Made by a program: the position numbers and the translations under genes. From assembly GCF_000485595.1 (NCBI RefSeq), contig NW_014577406.1, positions 168,003 through 198,295 of the forward strand: a DNA stretch of 30,293 nucleotides, read 5' to 3'. Source of the stretch: Priapulus caudatus. Lineage: Eukaryota; Priapulida; Priapulimorpha; Priapulimorphida; Priapulidae. This document shows, in pieces, positions 1 to 11,600 of this stretch (position 1 is its first letter; each line of letters opens with the position of its first letter). The notes under the pieces are model-generated. The model made no database searches. It saw only the letters and a list, made by a program, of their open reading frames with translations, and had not been told where the DNA came from.

Positions 1-423
1 GCATAGTGCATAGTGCATAGTGCACACACTGTAGTGCATAGTGCAGAGTGCATAGTGCATAATGCATAGTGCATAGTGCATAGTGCATACACTGTAGTGC
101 ATAGTGCAGAGTGCATAGTGCATAATGCATAGTGCATAGTGCATAGTGCATACACTGTAGTGTATAATGCAGAGTGCATAGTGCATAGTGCATAGTGCAT
201 AATGCATATTGCATTGTGCAGGGTGCATAGTGCATGGTGCATGGTGCATAGTGCATAGTGCATATTGCATAGTGCATAGTGCATACTGCATACTGCATAG
301 TGCATGGTGCATAGTGCATAGCGCATAGTGCATGGTGCGTGGTGCATGGTGCATGGTGCATGGTGCATAGTGCATAGTGCATAGTGCATAGTGCATATTG
401 CATAGTGCATGGTGCATGATGCA
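1..423. repeat. GCATAGT heptamer tandem array
   Basis: Head-to-tail copies of a 7-bp unit (GCATAGT) with variants such as GCATGGT, GCATATT and GCAGAGT, and a recurring longer variant containing CACACTGTAGT near 25, 87 and 152. The array starts at the first base of the window and stops abruptly at the ambiguous base at 424. The recurrence of the CACTGTAGT variant shows a higher-order repeat of about 65 bp in the first 170 bases. No coding content. Confidence 0.95.
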
Positions 424-424
424 N

Positions 425-464
<40 letters not shown>

Positions 465-467
465 GAC

Positions 468-510
<43 letters not shown>

Positions 511-520
511 CATCATATAC
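424..520. repeat. (GA)n/(GACA)n microsatellite after an ambiguous base
   Basis: A single N at 424 separates the heptamer array from a purine tract of GA dinucleotides interrupted by GACAGACA blocks. Open frames here encode only Arg-Glu repeats and are not genes. Confidence 0.93.
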
Positions 521-760
521 CCACGTGTACTTGTGAGTATAACACTTATAACTGCGCGCGTGCTGGCGGCATCGTGTCCGTATGTTTGTGCGTGTGTACA
601 CACGCGGCCACTTAATCAGGGCCGCCATGCCGGGGCCGGTGTCGGAGAGCGCCCGCGTCTATTTTTGCGCCGATTGTTGTTTCATCGTGTGAAGCAAACG
701 TCGTGAATGTTATCTTTTGCAGGAAGCCTTCACCGCGAAGCCGTCCGCGCTGCACATGTA

Positions 761-765
<5 letters not shown>
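521..765. other. Non-repetitive GC-rich stretch, no gene recognised
   Basis: Short unique sequence between two microsatellites. Both strands are open for a while, but nothing resembles a known protein. Confidence 0.5.
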
Positions 766-818
<53 letters not shown>

Positions 819-1268
819 CTCTCTTCTTCTCTCTCTCTCTCTCTCCTCCCTCTCTTCGCACTGCGCGTGTCTCTCTCTCGCGCGCGCGTATCTCTCCGCT
901 CCTTACTCTCCGTCCGCTCAATCACCTCTCTCGAGCGCTCTGCGCTCGCTCTCGTTCTCCCATCGCGTCTCTCTCTCTCTCTCTAGTCTATATATATATT
1001 GATTCTTGTTGGCTCCCCCTCTCTGCAGCGCCATCACTCTCTCTCTCTCTCTCGCTCGTCGCTCTCGCTCTCTCTCTCATTATATTACATATTCATTATT
1101 CATATATATATATATATATATTATCGCTTCCCTCTCTCTCTCGTTCTCACTTTCTCTCACTCGCCCTCTCTCGCCCTCTCTTTCGTACGCGTCTTTCTTA
1201 TTATTTCTCGCGCGCGCGCTCTCTCCCTCCCTCTCTCTCTCCCTCTCACTTTCTCTCTTCACACCTTT
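766..1268. repeat. (CT)n and CT-rich low-complexity block with internal TA tracts
   Basis: Nearly pure CT runs at 766-856, continuing as interrupted CT/CG-rich sequence to about 1268, with short TA-repeat islands near 988-1000 and 1103-1121. The long Ser-Leu frames on one strand and Arg-Glu frames on the other are artefacts of the repeat. Confidence 0.9.
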
Positions 1269-1392
1269 CTGGTTAGCTGTACACAGTAGAAAGGGGCATA
1301 GGCGAATGAAAACACATGTGCCAGTGCGAATTTTGCTGAATTCGCGTAATGTTCGCATTATCGAGTTTACAATGTTATTGGTTGGAATTATA

Positions 1393-1420
1393 CACACACA
1401 ACACACACACATATATATAC

Positions 1421-1452
<32 letters not shown>

Positions 1453-1456
1453 GAAT
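1393..1456. repeat. (CA)n followed by (TA)n microsatellite
   Basis: A compound dinucleotide repeat: ACACAC units at 1393-1410, then TATATA units to about 1456. Confidence 0.9.
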
Positions 1457-2107
1457 ATACGTATACTAGTCTATAGCCATAGGTCACGACATGAGGTCCA
1501 CGGTTATTGAAATTTTAACCGGATATCATGTGTATAAATAATATATTAGCAAATATAACGTCAGTCGATGGGCCTGCAAAGCGCCAATACCACATAAATT
1601 AGAAACAATATATTAGTCACGATCACAAGAACAACACATGAATGTGCTATGATATAACTACAGCACAGCTCACAGCGCGCTCGCGATCGATGGTAACCAG
1701 TAACTATTACTGGCTCCACGAATAGTTTTACGAGCTTTACGAGTTGCGATGCAACATTGGTTTTATACGCTATATACTTCCACACTGCTATATACGATTA
1801 GGAAACATTACATAAAAAACAGTCGTCTCAACATTCATTGACAGATATTTTTTCGTTACCTAACTGAGAAACACGCGCCCACTAACAGTTTATTGCTAAT
1901 TAACTCGGACGCCTGGCATGAAAAAAATGCTGATTAATTATAAATTGTAGGTGCTATCGCGCGACACACATTAAACACACGCGCATGAGGAAAACATGAT
2001 TGTGCTGACAACGCTATATGTGACTACATAATGTCCACACACGTGGTGTCTGTATAATTGCGTCATTACCCACGCAATCATTAACCATAGTAAATGAAGC
2101 CATTTAG
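1457..2107. other. Unannotated AT-rich sequence
   Basis: No exon-like frame, RNA gene or clear inverted repeat was recognised. The longest open frame (74 codons, minus strand, 1561-1785) has no family resemblance. Confidence 0.5.
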
Positions 2108-2295
2108 ATATATATATATATTATATATATATAATATAGATATAATATAATTAAAATAAAACTAAATATAAATAAAATATAATATAATATAATATAATTA
2201 TAATATATATATAATATAATATAATATAATATAATATAACATAACATAACATAATATAGCATAATATAATATAATATAATATAATATATTATGAT
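2108..2295. repeat. (TATAA)n AT-only satellite tract
   Basis: Almost only A and T, dominated by the pentamer ATATA/ATAAT (period 5) with minor ATAAC variants at 2238-2256. The minus-strand Tyr/Ile-rich frames crossing it are repeat artefacts. Confidence 0.93.
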
Positions 2296-3522
2296 ATACA
2301 CACATGTACATGTGTACATCGTGTCTCACTGATGAGGTTCTGCGGAATAGATTTCCGCGCTCGTTCGCTCGCTCAGACGAGCAGCCGAGCGCGTCAATTG
2401 ATGATGTCATCGCTTGGCGGAAATCCGCGGCCACCCGCCAGGGATGGCAACGAGGAAAACTACATTTTGCGAGGCGCGCGTTCGTATAAACACGGCTATA
2501 AAATGACTTCACCGACAAACTATATTAGACGAAACACCCGGTGCTGTATTTTATGACGCACGCAGTGCCTGTTGTACCCATGCGATTTAGATGCGAGTAG
2601 TTGTCTACCCATGCGATCGGTTCATAGCGCATCAGCTTATAAAATACGACAGTGTGAGATAGTCGGTTGTTATTTATGGCCAGGGTTGGCTATTCGTTTG
2701 ATTGTTCGTGACTGTAAGCAATATTTAGGCAATATTTTCCGAGCTAACTTGCGACTGCGAGTGCAATATGGAAAAAAACAGGAAATCGCGGAAATGAGCA
2801 TTTGATTCCGTTTACTGCCACCTATAACTTTTACAACCCAAGTGATTCTGCATTATATTTCTATGGCACAGTTAAGATGTTAATCCAACAATAGCTAGTT
2901 TATTGCCTTCCTATCTTGCCGCATCTATAGTTAGAATCACCGAACTTAAAACAACTACTATCTTCCTTAACGGAGCTGACATGTTCACGAGTTAATGTGT
3001 TCTCGTATAGATGAGCGCGATAGTAAAGTAACCCTAAACCTGACTGCAGAATAACAGACTATATATCTAGGATTCGTGAGCATGAACACGTTTCGCTCCA
3101 TCTCGTCGAAAGAGAATTATTAATCACAGTTTTCTTCGCTTTCAATGACTTCGTGCGTATGCGTATATACGTGCCATAGATAGGCCTACCCACGGTGTGA
3201 GTCAACTATAGTCTTTAAACACGGTATGCATCGAATCGGATGTCTGATTCAAAATGACGAGCGATTTTTTCCGCGATTTCTTTCGACGTTTAGGGACTTG
3301 AACTGCATGGCAAACCGAAATCTTACGTGTCAGCTGTTCCCGCCAATAAATCCTTATACCGTTGGAGCTCTGACTGTTGGGTCATGTCCAATTCGTGTCC
3401 AAAGAACACGGCAAAAATATTCGAATCGTTATGAAGAGCCATTATAGTGTCTACGTTACGTAGGCCCCACGTCTTATTTAGTGTATTCGACTGATTCTGA
3501 AAGTTCTGTGGCTGAGCCCATG
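2296..3522. other. Unannotated unique sequence
   Basis: Moderate-complexity DNA with no recognisable coding exon. A small hairpin (GCGGAA, 5-nt loop, TTCCGC) lies near 2341-2357. Open frames up to about 106 codons show no known domain. Confidence 0.45.
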
Positions 3523-3539
3523 AAAGAGAGAGAGAGAGT

Positions 3540-3590
<51 letters not shown>

Positions 3591-3665
3591 CGTGTGTCGG
3601 AGAGAGAGCGAGAGAGAGAGAGAGAGTGTGAGGGGAGAGAGTGAGAAAGGGAGAGAGTTTGGAGA
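3523..3665. repeat. (GA)n microsatellite
   Basis: Long GAGAGA tract interrupted by GGGCGTGTGTCGG at 3588-3600 and then continuing as degenerate GA. Confidence 0.95.
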
Positions 3666-3808
3666 GTGCATGGATTCCTAACGAGTCGCGGGATCGGCAT
3701 AACAGACTGCGAAGCATGTGCTGTTTCTTCTCAATAACAGCTTTTCTATTTAGGAGCCAGCAGCTGACTCGTGCCAAGCGGTTCGGGCGTAACGCATATA
3801 CACGCCAC

Positions 3809-4040
3809 GCACACACACACACACAGGCACAAACACACGCTCACGCACGCACGTGCGCGCACATACGCATACGCGTTTACACCCCGATGACACGTACGGC
3901 GCGAGTGAACGATTGAAATATGTACATGAGTCATCGCTGCTGACGGGGCCTCGCCCATAATCACCCGCCGCCCCGACATACACTCACCCACGCACACACA
4001 CCCACCAACGCACACACACACACACACGCACACACACCCC
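3809..4040. repeat. (CA)n-rich region, two blocks
   Basis: CACACA blocks at about 3809-3870 and 3981-4040, interspersed with CG-containing variants (CACGCA). About 110 bp of unique sequence lies between them. Confidence 0.9.
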
Positions 4041-4247
4041 CGCTAGCGCGCCCGTCTAGTACGTATAACAGGATAAACGGCGATCATAGTATAGCGTTGC
4101 ATTCGACTGTTTGAATAATTTTTCAGCTGTTTGAATTTCTAGGCTGTTTAAATTTCTCGGCTGTAACGTTTGCCGACGTGTGCGTCTGCGACGTGACCGT
4201 CCCGTGATTGTAGCGTCGGTGTCACCGGGACGATGCGCATCGCGCGC

Positions 4248-4586
4248 GCGCGCGGATGTGTGTGTTGTGGTGTGTGTGTTGTGTGTGTGGAGGCGTGTGC
4301 GTGTGGTGTGCGTGTGCGTGTGCGTTGCGTGTGTGTTGTGTGCGCGCGCGCTGTGTGCGCTGGCTGTGGTGGTGTGCGTGTCGGGTGTGCGCAGAGCGCA
4401 TCGCGGCGTGGTTCGTGTGTGGCGCAGCGCTGTGTGTGTGCTGCGCGGCGCGCGCGCGCGCGTGTGTGTGTTTGTTGTGCCGCGGCGCGCGAGCGCGCTG
4501 CGCGCGCGCTGGGAGCCGCCGCGTCGTGCGGTGCTCTGGTGTGTGGTAGTGTGTGTGTGTGGTGTGTGTGTCGCCGGCGGGCGCGT
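4248..4586. repeat. (GT)n/GC low-complexity block, strongly G+T skewed
   Basis: About 340 bases of GTGTGT, GCGCGC and TGCGTG patterns. The plus strand has few A bases throughout. It ends at the second ambiguous base (4587). Frames read Cys/Val/Arg-rich peptides, which are artefacts. Confidence 0.9.
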
Positions 4587-4600
4587 NGCTACATAATCGC

Positions 4601-4630
4601 TAACTCGAGTTAACGCTTAACTCGAGTTAA
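4601..4630. repeat. Tandem 14-bp palindrome TTAACTCGAGTTAA
   Basis: Two adjacent copies of TAACTCGAGTTAA, at 4601-4613 and 4617-4630. Each is self-complementary around CTCGAG. Immediately right of the ambiguous base at 4587; possibly the remains of a transposon end. Confidence 0.8.
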
Positions 4631-4631
4631 G

Positions 4632-5186
4632 GTTCGTCGTGTAGACGAGGCTTATATATTGTGATAGATAAATCGTGGCATAGAATGTCATTGCTGCCCT
4701 AGTATGGTCACTCAACTCAAAAAAGTATTTGCCAATCATTTTGTATGTGACGCAAGATTATATATCGTACTTCACATACACAAGCAAAAGTTTGTAATCA
4801 AGTATTTTTCTTGTACACTTCTGTACATGTCAAGCATTAACAAGAATATATTATAATACTCGATTATTATACACAATCAAGACCATGAATAGGGACGAAT
4901 TAAGGATCGTACAAACTCTCACATATATATATGTCAATTTACTGAAGCCGAGGCCGCCCACCTGGGCTTCATGATGTCACCTGCTGCCACCTATGGTGAC
5001 GTCACGTCCTGATGAAGATTTCCCGAAGGGAGAACGAAAATTTCGAAAAGATTCGTTAATTTCTTGGATTTAACACAAGATAAATATGAATTCATAGTTT
5101 TCAACGAAATGCAATGAACCTATTTCATTCAATATAGTACTCGGCCAAATTTAACTGCATGCAAACTCAATTTAAACAGGGTCTTT
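4632..5186. other. 3' flank of the p53-like gene
   Basis: Mostly AT-rich unique DNA. It contains an imperfect hairpin at about 4972-5003 (GATGTCACC against GGTGACGTC) and a hammerhead-like core at 5009-5039. No SAM-domain exon for a longer p63/p73-type isoform was recognised here. Confidence 0.5.
5009..5039 (+). ncRNA. Hammerhead-ribozyme-like core (tentative)
   Basis: CTGATGA at 5009-5015 is followed by a hairpin (TTTCCC, GAA, GGGAGA, one G-U pair) and then CGAAA at 5035-5039. This is the order of the conserved core of a hammerhead ribozyme: CUGAUGA, stem II, GAAA. Against it, the hairpin is offset from the core by unpaired bases (AGA and AC), and I did not find a convincing stem I/III pairing with a cleavage triplet. 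Similar CTGATGA-hairpin-GAAA strings occur at the ends of some Penelope-like and retrozyme-type retroelements, so a degenerate element end is the alternative. Confidence 0.25.
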
Positions 5187-5192
5187 TTATTT
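5187..5192 (-). promoter_or_regulatory. Candidate polyadenylation signal AATAAA
   Basis: Plus-strand TTTATT reads AATAAA on the minus strand, about 320 nt after the p53-like stop codon. It would give an ordinary short 3' UTR. There is no transcript evidence. Confidence 0.4.
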
Positions 5193-5513
5193 CCAATTGG
5201 AATTTGGAAGAGATAACCTTGCTTTTTTAATAATTGGACAAAATATAAGCATAGTCCCTACACGCCTATAACTGGTTCTAATTTATAGATTAAGCAAAAA
5301 TATAATAGTTAGTGTGTGGTGTGTGGTGGTATCATTACAATATACCCAAAATATGGTTTTTCGTGTGAAACGAAATATGAAGCTGAATATATTGGCTGAG
5401 CATCCACAACTACTGCTTAGAAACTACCATAAATGAGCAGGAGTCGCCATGACAATATACACACATCTACGTATATACAACATTTCATGTATTATAAACT
5501 GTGAGATCTTCCT

Positions 5514-5610
5514 TCATGCACTTTCTGGGTCTGCCTTGGCTGACATGATGGGTGCGGGGCGGGCCTGCTGCTTTTTCTTACCAGCTTTCATACTCACTGC
5601 CGATCGCCCC
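5514..5610 (-). CDS. p53: p53-like terminal exon h (basic C-terminus and stop)
   Basis: 97 nt from GTACGTTTCAG to TGA. The split codon CA|G joins in phase. Encodes a short Lys/Arg-rich tail, [13 protein letters not shown] followed by [13 protein letters not shown] and stop. Composition, length (about 31 codons) and the phase-2 acceptor resemble the last exon of human TP53, whose tail runs [20 protein letters not shown]. The similarity is weak at residue level. The phase match and position support it. An alternative longer isoform with a SAM exon elsewhere is not excluded. Confidence 0.8.
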
Positions 5611-8600
5611 CTGAAACGTACGGCACAACAGAATGGCCGGTCACAACTAGATATCATTTCTGATCCCATGAACTTTAAACGAGATAAACTTTTGATGTAC
5701 TTGGAAGTTCTGCAGTTGCTATTTTTCAGTTCTAAATGCGTTCGGGTTTTTGTGAGCAAATACGCTTCACATTACAGCAGTGAGCAGATAAAAGCGATAA
5801 AATCATACATTACAAATTCCCCGCACCTTATTAATAAACCAGAACTAATTTTTCTATCATGGTCTTGGTTTTCCTACTAATAGGTTACTTATTACTTCTA
5901 CTAAATGCACATTTCTGTCTGCATACCACATTTTAACCCTTAGCAGAAATACACATTGTAACTTTAGGCATATATTATATGTAAAACAGCTATATCATTA
6001 TATTATACAACGTAACTATGCTTTTTTCGTATTTTTTGTGGGATAAGTTTATTGGTTGGTGGTCAGGGTGTTAGCCAGGAAAAAAAATTAAGGAGTCTCA
6101 CCATCTGAGCTATATTGACATGGAACTATATGAAGGATATGATTTTATTTTCATGCAGGGGTAAAATTGGGCCGCCCTTATGTCGTTTCTATCAAATTTC
6201 ATTCGTCTCATCTAAGAATAGGCCGTCCAAAAGATGGGTAGACGGGCCTCTAGCTAACATACTGTTGGTGGTACAACATAAACTGCTGGAATCCAATTGG
6301 CTATCTAATCAATAAATCTAAAATCGCTAGGATTGCACTGCAACCAATCACGGTTGATATCCACACTATGGCCATTCAACTGGCCGATTGAAGTTTTGCA
6401 AGCTTGTAATTTTTTGCCTGTTATTTCCACTCCTAAAATTAAACCTGCAGCTATACCACTAAGCAATTTCCATGATTTTTATGGGGTGGAATTCAAATAA
6501 AAATTTAAGGTCATGCGTATAAAACGCTCCAATGCTACTTTAATGTTCGGAGGTAGGTAAAACTTACTGTTTCTGTAGCTGAGCTTGCTGCGCCTCGTAC
6601 TGCTGCACCTGTGCCTGCGGCACCATCTGAGCTAGCTCCAACGACTTCTGTAGCCGCCGCAAGATTTCGTAATTCTCCCGGCCACGGACCTGAATAGAGG
6701 AATTATACATTACAATCTCTTTCGTTAGCGTCTTGCAGGCACGGGGAACGTGGCTGTGAAATAGTTATGCTTGCAATGAACAGTCCATCAAGAAAGCTTC
6801 AACAGTTGTAGCACATGATGCGCGTGGGCCCAGATGAACCAATTTCATTCGTGTTTTTTAATATCAGGGTGTCAAAATTTATAAATAGGTAGAAAAATGC
6901 TTTCTATCCTCAGGAAAAGTGACAGCTAAAACTTTTTCGTAGTTTTACAGTTCATGGGAAAAATTAATAGCAAAGTGGATAACAGCTATTCACAGCCTTG
7001 GGTGAACATGCTAACGTTCCTGAGAAGAGGAGATGTTATGTTCATACCCAGAATATTAAGCTTACTTAGAATAGTGTGATTTGATCATACAAACACAGAA
7101 ACAGTGTTGCTCATTTCACTACAGGCAACTCTGTTGTCAATGTCACCTCTATAGAACCTCAATATCTATTAAGGACACTATTGACGTTTACCACCTCTAT
7201 AGAATGGACAACTGTCTATAAATCTCTATAAAGAAACTTGCAATTCCCCTTGAATGTCAGTCATACAGTGAAAGCACCTCTACAGAACAGACACGCACCA
7301 TTTATAAATGACACTTTTTACGTTTCCCCGAATGGTTGTTACACCTGGAATAGACACCTATCAATAACGGACACATCTGATACTTCCCTTGAGTGACCCT
7401 CATATACAGTCAAACCTCGGTTATCCGAACATCAATTATCAGAATTTCAGATTATCCGAACAAGATCTCGAGGTCCCGTGAATATTTAAAGGAATCCTTT
7501 ACTCTAGGTTCTCGGGTTATTTTCAGTTAATTTAGGTTAAAATTACGCTACATAAAAAGTTTCATGGTTCAATGACCATTAGAAAGATTTTTTTTTAATG
7601 TTTTAAAACTAACAACTACAGTTTGATAATTTTGATTACAACGACGGTGGCGCCACTCAAAGCGCATGATCTGAAAAGTTGCGCAAAAAAACTTTCCAGC
7701 CAAGGGCTACAGACCGAGCTATTAATTTAAAAGCAAAAGGATTGTAATATCTTATAAACGACATATAGTTTCAGTTATATAATGGATAAATTTGTCCTAA
7801 AATGAACATCGTTCGGTTAAATAGCATTTAGGTATAAATGTAATTGCACCTTTGTGATTAGCCCTCAGTCTGTAACGTGCAAAATATATTGGGAAATGCG
7901 CAACTTTTTCAGGGTGGCACGGTTGCGGGTGTCAATGGCGCCGTTCAAATTTCGTAGCGTTGATGTATAATTAATTATAACAATTAAATTAGGTATCTGG
8001 TAACAAGTATATTAATACGTGTGGGTATAGACGATTTGTTATTCAGTAAGTACAGTTGTATGCAGTAAAATCCTAGAGTCTAGTATCCCTTTAACGGTAA
8101 TACGATCAGATCAGTTATCCGAACAATCAGTTATCCAAACAAAATAATCACCGCCCGACTCGTTCGGATAATCGAAGTTTAACTGTTGGTGTATACCTGC
8201 AACATGAACATTTCGTCATCTGCATGGAGTTCCGGTCTCTTCGCGATCGTGAACTCAGTCGTCTGACTAGACACCTTGGCGAGCTTCGAAGGGCGTTTTT
8301 CGTGCACGCCTTTCTCCTCGCCCTTCCTGTCTCGGCTCGGGCACGCACACACCCGCACGCTTACCGGCCTTCTTCCTAGCACCTTGCCACTGCAACGTAG
8401 AAATATTGAGGGCTCATTACAGCGTCGAATTTTAACGGTAATCGGTAACTTTGCGAATGTCGTCAATCACTGTTAAATCTTGGTCTAAACCAAACCAAAA
8501 GTTACTGTGTGAATTAAAAGCAGATGTTTAGAATGCAGATGCACAAGTATCATTTTAAAGCAGCTACCTGGCTTTCGTGAAATCGTTAAACAGCTTTAGG

Positions 8601-11600
8601 GATAATAAATCATGTACATCTCGCCATGACAGCGGCTCACCACTATTTCTTTTTTATGTAATCTTTAAATATTAATAAAACAACAGAAATCTAAAATAAT
8701 CCTAATCATATTAAACTTGAGCATTTTTCTCAAATCATTGAGAAGACTATATATATTAATTTATGATGTAACACATGTCAGTTGTTAACACAACACATCC
8801 AATGAGAAAGTGCATGCAAATTGCGGTCGTGGCCACCATGCTCCATTAAGATGTCTTCCTGCGCACCTTTTTGTAACAAACCACTGTAAAAACGCAAGTA
8901 AATAACCTACTACTGATACACAACTTTAACTGAGCGTTAGCTTTGAAAATAAAACTGTAAAAATATGTATCAAGCCTATATTTGCTAAACGAAAATACAA
9001 CTCGAAAATCGCTTTTCGCTGCGGTTCTGTATAATGGCGGTTCTGTGTATAGGTTCATTTATTGATGACGACGTGATACATCACAACATCGCCGCATGTT
9101 GATACATACCGCTGTTTGAAACATTCGACCCAACATTTTCACTTTGTAGTCTAAAAGCTTTGAATGAACGTATTCACAAGCAATTTTTGTTTAGCTATCA
9201 CACATATATACGCAAGTACAATCGTGCAATGTTAAAATTATTAATATTTGCCTGATTTTGTTTGCCGCTTGAAATTTCGTGGGAAGGCAAATGTTCAAAA
9301 AATTTCCATTTTCAAAAAAAAAATTAAAATTTATCAGAAAAATAAAAAAATCTGATATGTCAATATGTGATATTATGTCAATAAAAAACAAAACAAAAAA
9401 CAAGCAAACATTCTCAGTTAGATGCAATGTATATCGACGTATTTTGACCCAACAATCACCCCAAGTGATATATCGAAGTATTTCAACCCAGTTGTCTACG
9501 CAGCTCGAACAGCGTCGATCTCTTATCGGCGGTATTGTTGATGTCCCTGTTCACTGCAGCACAGGTGAAACTCGATTTATGCAAGCGGCAGGACCACTGA
9601 CATTCTGTATACAATGTCATAGGAACAACGTTGTCCAGTATATACTACTGGTAGTGAAACGCTGGTAGTAATACGTCCGAAAAATTGCACACATCAATCG
9701 GCTTATTAAAAAAATAATAAAAAATAATAAAAAATCCCTACCTACCCTACCTAATTTTTTCAAGACCGTTCTCGGAAACACATCATTTATTTTTTTAGGC
9801 CTTAGCGCAATACCCGTGCAAAAGGTGGAGAGTATCCTTAAACAATACTTCTCAATGAAATGCACAAAATTAGACAGTTTTGTGTGCACGCGTGAAAAAC
9901 ATGTACAAACTTGTCTAGCCTGAACGACATCGTAAAAAAATCCAAGTGAGCCATGGTCATCTCGCGCAAACAGGTAGGACTGCTTCACAGTTATGGCTGG
10001 AGCATGGATACGAATGTAGCGATGCGAAAGGATGTGAGCAAAAGTTAATATAAATGTGACATAGTGAGTCATGCTGATCAAGCGACCAATAACGCGAAGC
10101 ATGGGGGTAATAGATGTGCAATTGTATTTGGTAAGGTGATAAAACCACCTGTATAATATCCACCTGCATAGTATACGAGGTGAAATAGGCTAATGGGGAT
10201 TCAGACAGGTTAAGCAAGGGATAGGAGGGCTCTACAAGCAAGCTAGACAGGCAGATGAGGACAGCCCCCAGGGGCTACGCTTCATCTGGTATGTTAACGT
10301 TGCAACTTGTACTGTGTGTCTTCGACTGTGTTTTAAAATGAAGTTTCATGTGTCGGTAACCGCTTGATGCTGCCGAGTATACGTCTATCGACACCCCGAC
10401 AGATGCTTCATTACAGCACTGAGCGCACTCCGACGCTCTCCTAGGGACAATCATTTTCCGAGATCGCGGAAAACGGACGAAAAACACGGAAACGGCCATT
10501 GGAAACAGAAAAGATGCTTTCAAACGGAAAAACGAGGAAAACGTAATTTGAAAATATTACAACATGGAAATTTCAATAAAATCACACAAAAACCGTCGAC
10601 AATAGCATTGGTATTGATAATTATGGTTTACATTCAGACAAGTTTCAGAGTGAAATGACTTACAATTACGACTATTGGTAGCCCTGTGTTTCGGTGCTTT
10701 TTTTCATGCAAATATATGTAAACGGAATTTTGCATTTTTGGTGTGTACAATCTCTTATGGCAAAACGGAATTTCCATTTTTTCTTTACTTTGAAACGGAA
10801 TTCATGATTTTCCCAAACGGAAAAGGCAATATTTTGAAATGAAAAATCACCGTCCCTACTCTCCCTGTCACTCACTCATTCTCCAGCGTGAAGACGAGCT
10901 GTATGGGCCGTCGGTTGAGGCCGCCTACGCACGAATTGTAGCACATGAACTGGTAAAGGTTGGTGACGTCGGACGCACCCGCCTGCGGAGCCTCGATCGG
11001 AACGATAACGCTGTGTCGCGACGTCACGGGGTCGTCGTGGTACTGTGCGTGCGGATTGTCGCAGCGCACAAGGTGGTGCGGTGCCGGGTGAACTGGAAGT
11101 AATGCAAGCAACAACGTGAAGATGCGCACGTGGCAATCACATGGGTAAACGCAGCAGAGCCCGTCCGAACAAAACACGGGGCAACGTGAACGAGCGCGCG
11201 CACACCTTGCACATGTAGAGCTGGGTTTACACTACCCACTTTATGTTTGCGAATTCGCGAGTGGACCAATTTCGCAATTCGGCAACTCCGAGTTGGCAAA
11301 AACAGAACTCTGAGCTAATCTCCCAAATAGTTGTTATCGACCAATTGCCGACTTTCGCATTTACATTGCCAATTGTCGGTTGTACAGTTGGGAAAATGGT
11401 CCAATTCGCCAACATAAAGTCGGTAGTGTAAACCCAACTTAAAGCCACACATACGTAATGGCCAGTAACAATTACAGCATTCGCCGATATAGCTAACTAC
11501 ACCGGCAGCTTACCGTTATTCTCGCTCGCATTCGCATGGTTGGGACAGCGCTTGACGATGTCCTGCACATGCTCAGGCTTCAAATAAATTGCCATCGCGC

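Noticed and set aside
1-423. CRISPR-like array
   Set aside because: Contiguous short tandem units without unique spacers, in an animal genome.
398-1476. Long open frames with Arg-Glu, Ser-Leu or Ser-Arg repeats
   Set aside because: They are translations of GA/CT microsatellites and are open on both strands and several frames.
2331-2360. CTGATGAG followed by a hairpin as a second hammerhead
   Set aside because: No GAAA core follows the hairpin.
2104-2518. Tyr/Ile-rich minus-strand frames
   Set aside because: Arise from the TATAA satellite.
4180-4613. Cys/Val/Arg-rich frames of up to 138 codons
   Set aside because: Produced by GT/GC low complexity; they cross an ambiguous base and resemble no family.
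5449-5880. 143-codon plus-strand frame
   Set aside because: It is the antisense of the p53-like terminal exon and adjoining intron.
10839-11102. Plus-strand 87-codon frame
   Set aside because: Antisense of p53-like exon e, whose minus-strand reading has unmistakable family motifs.
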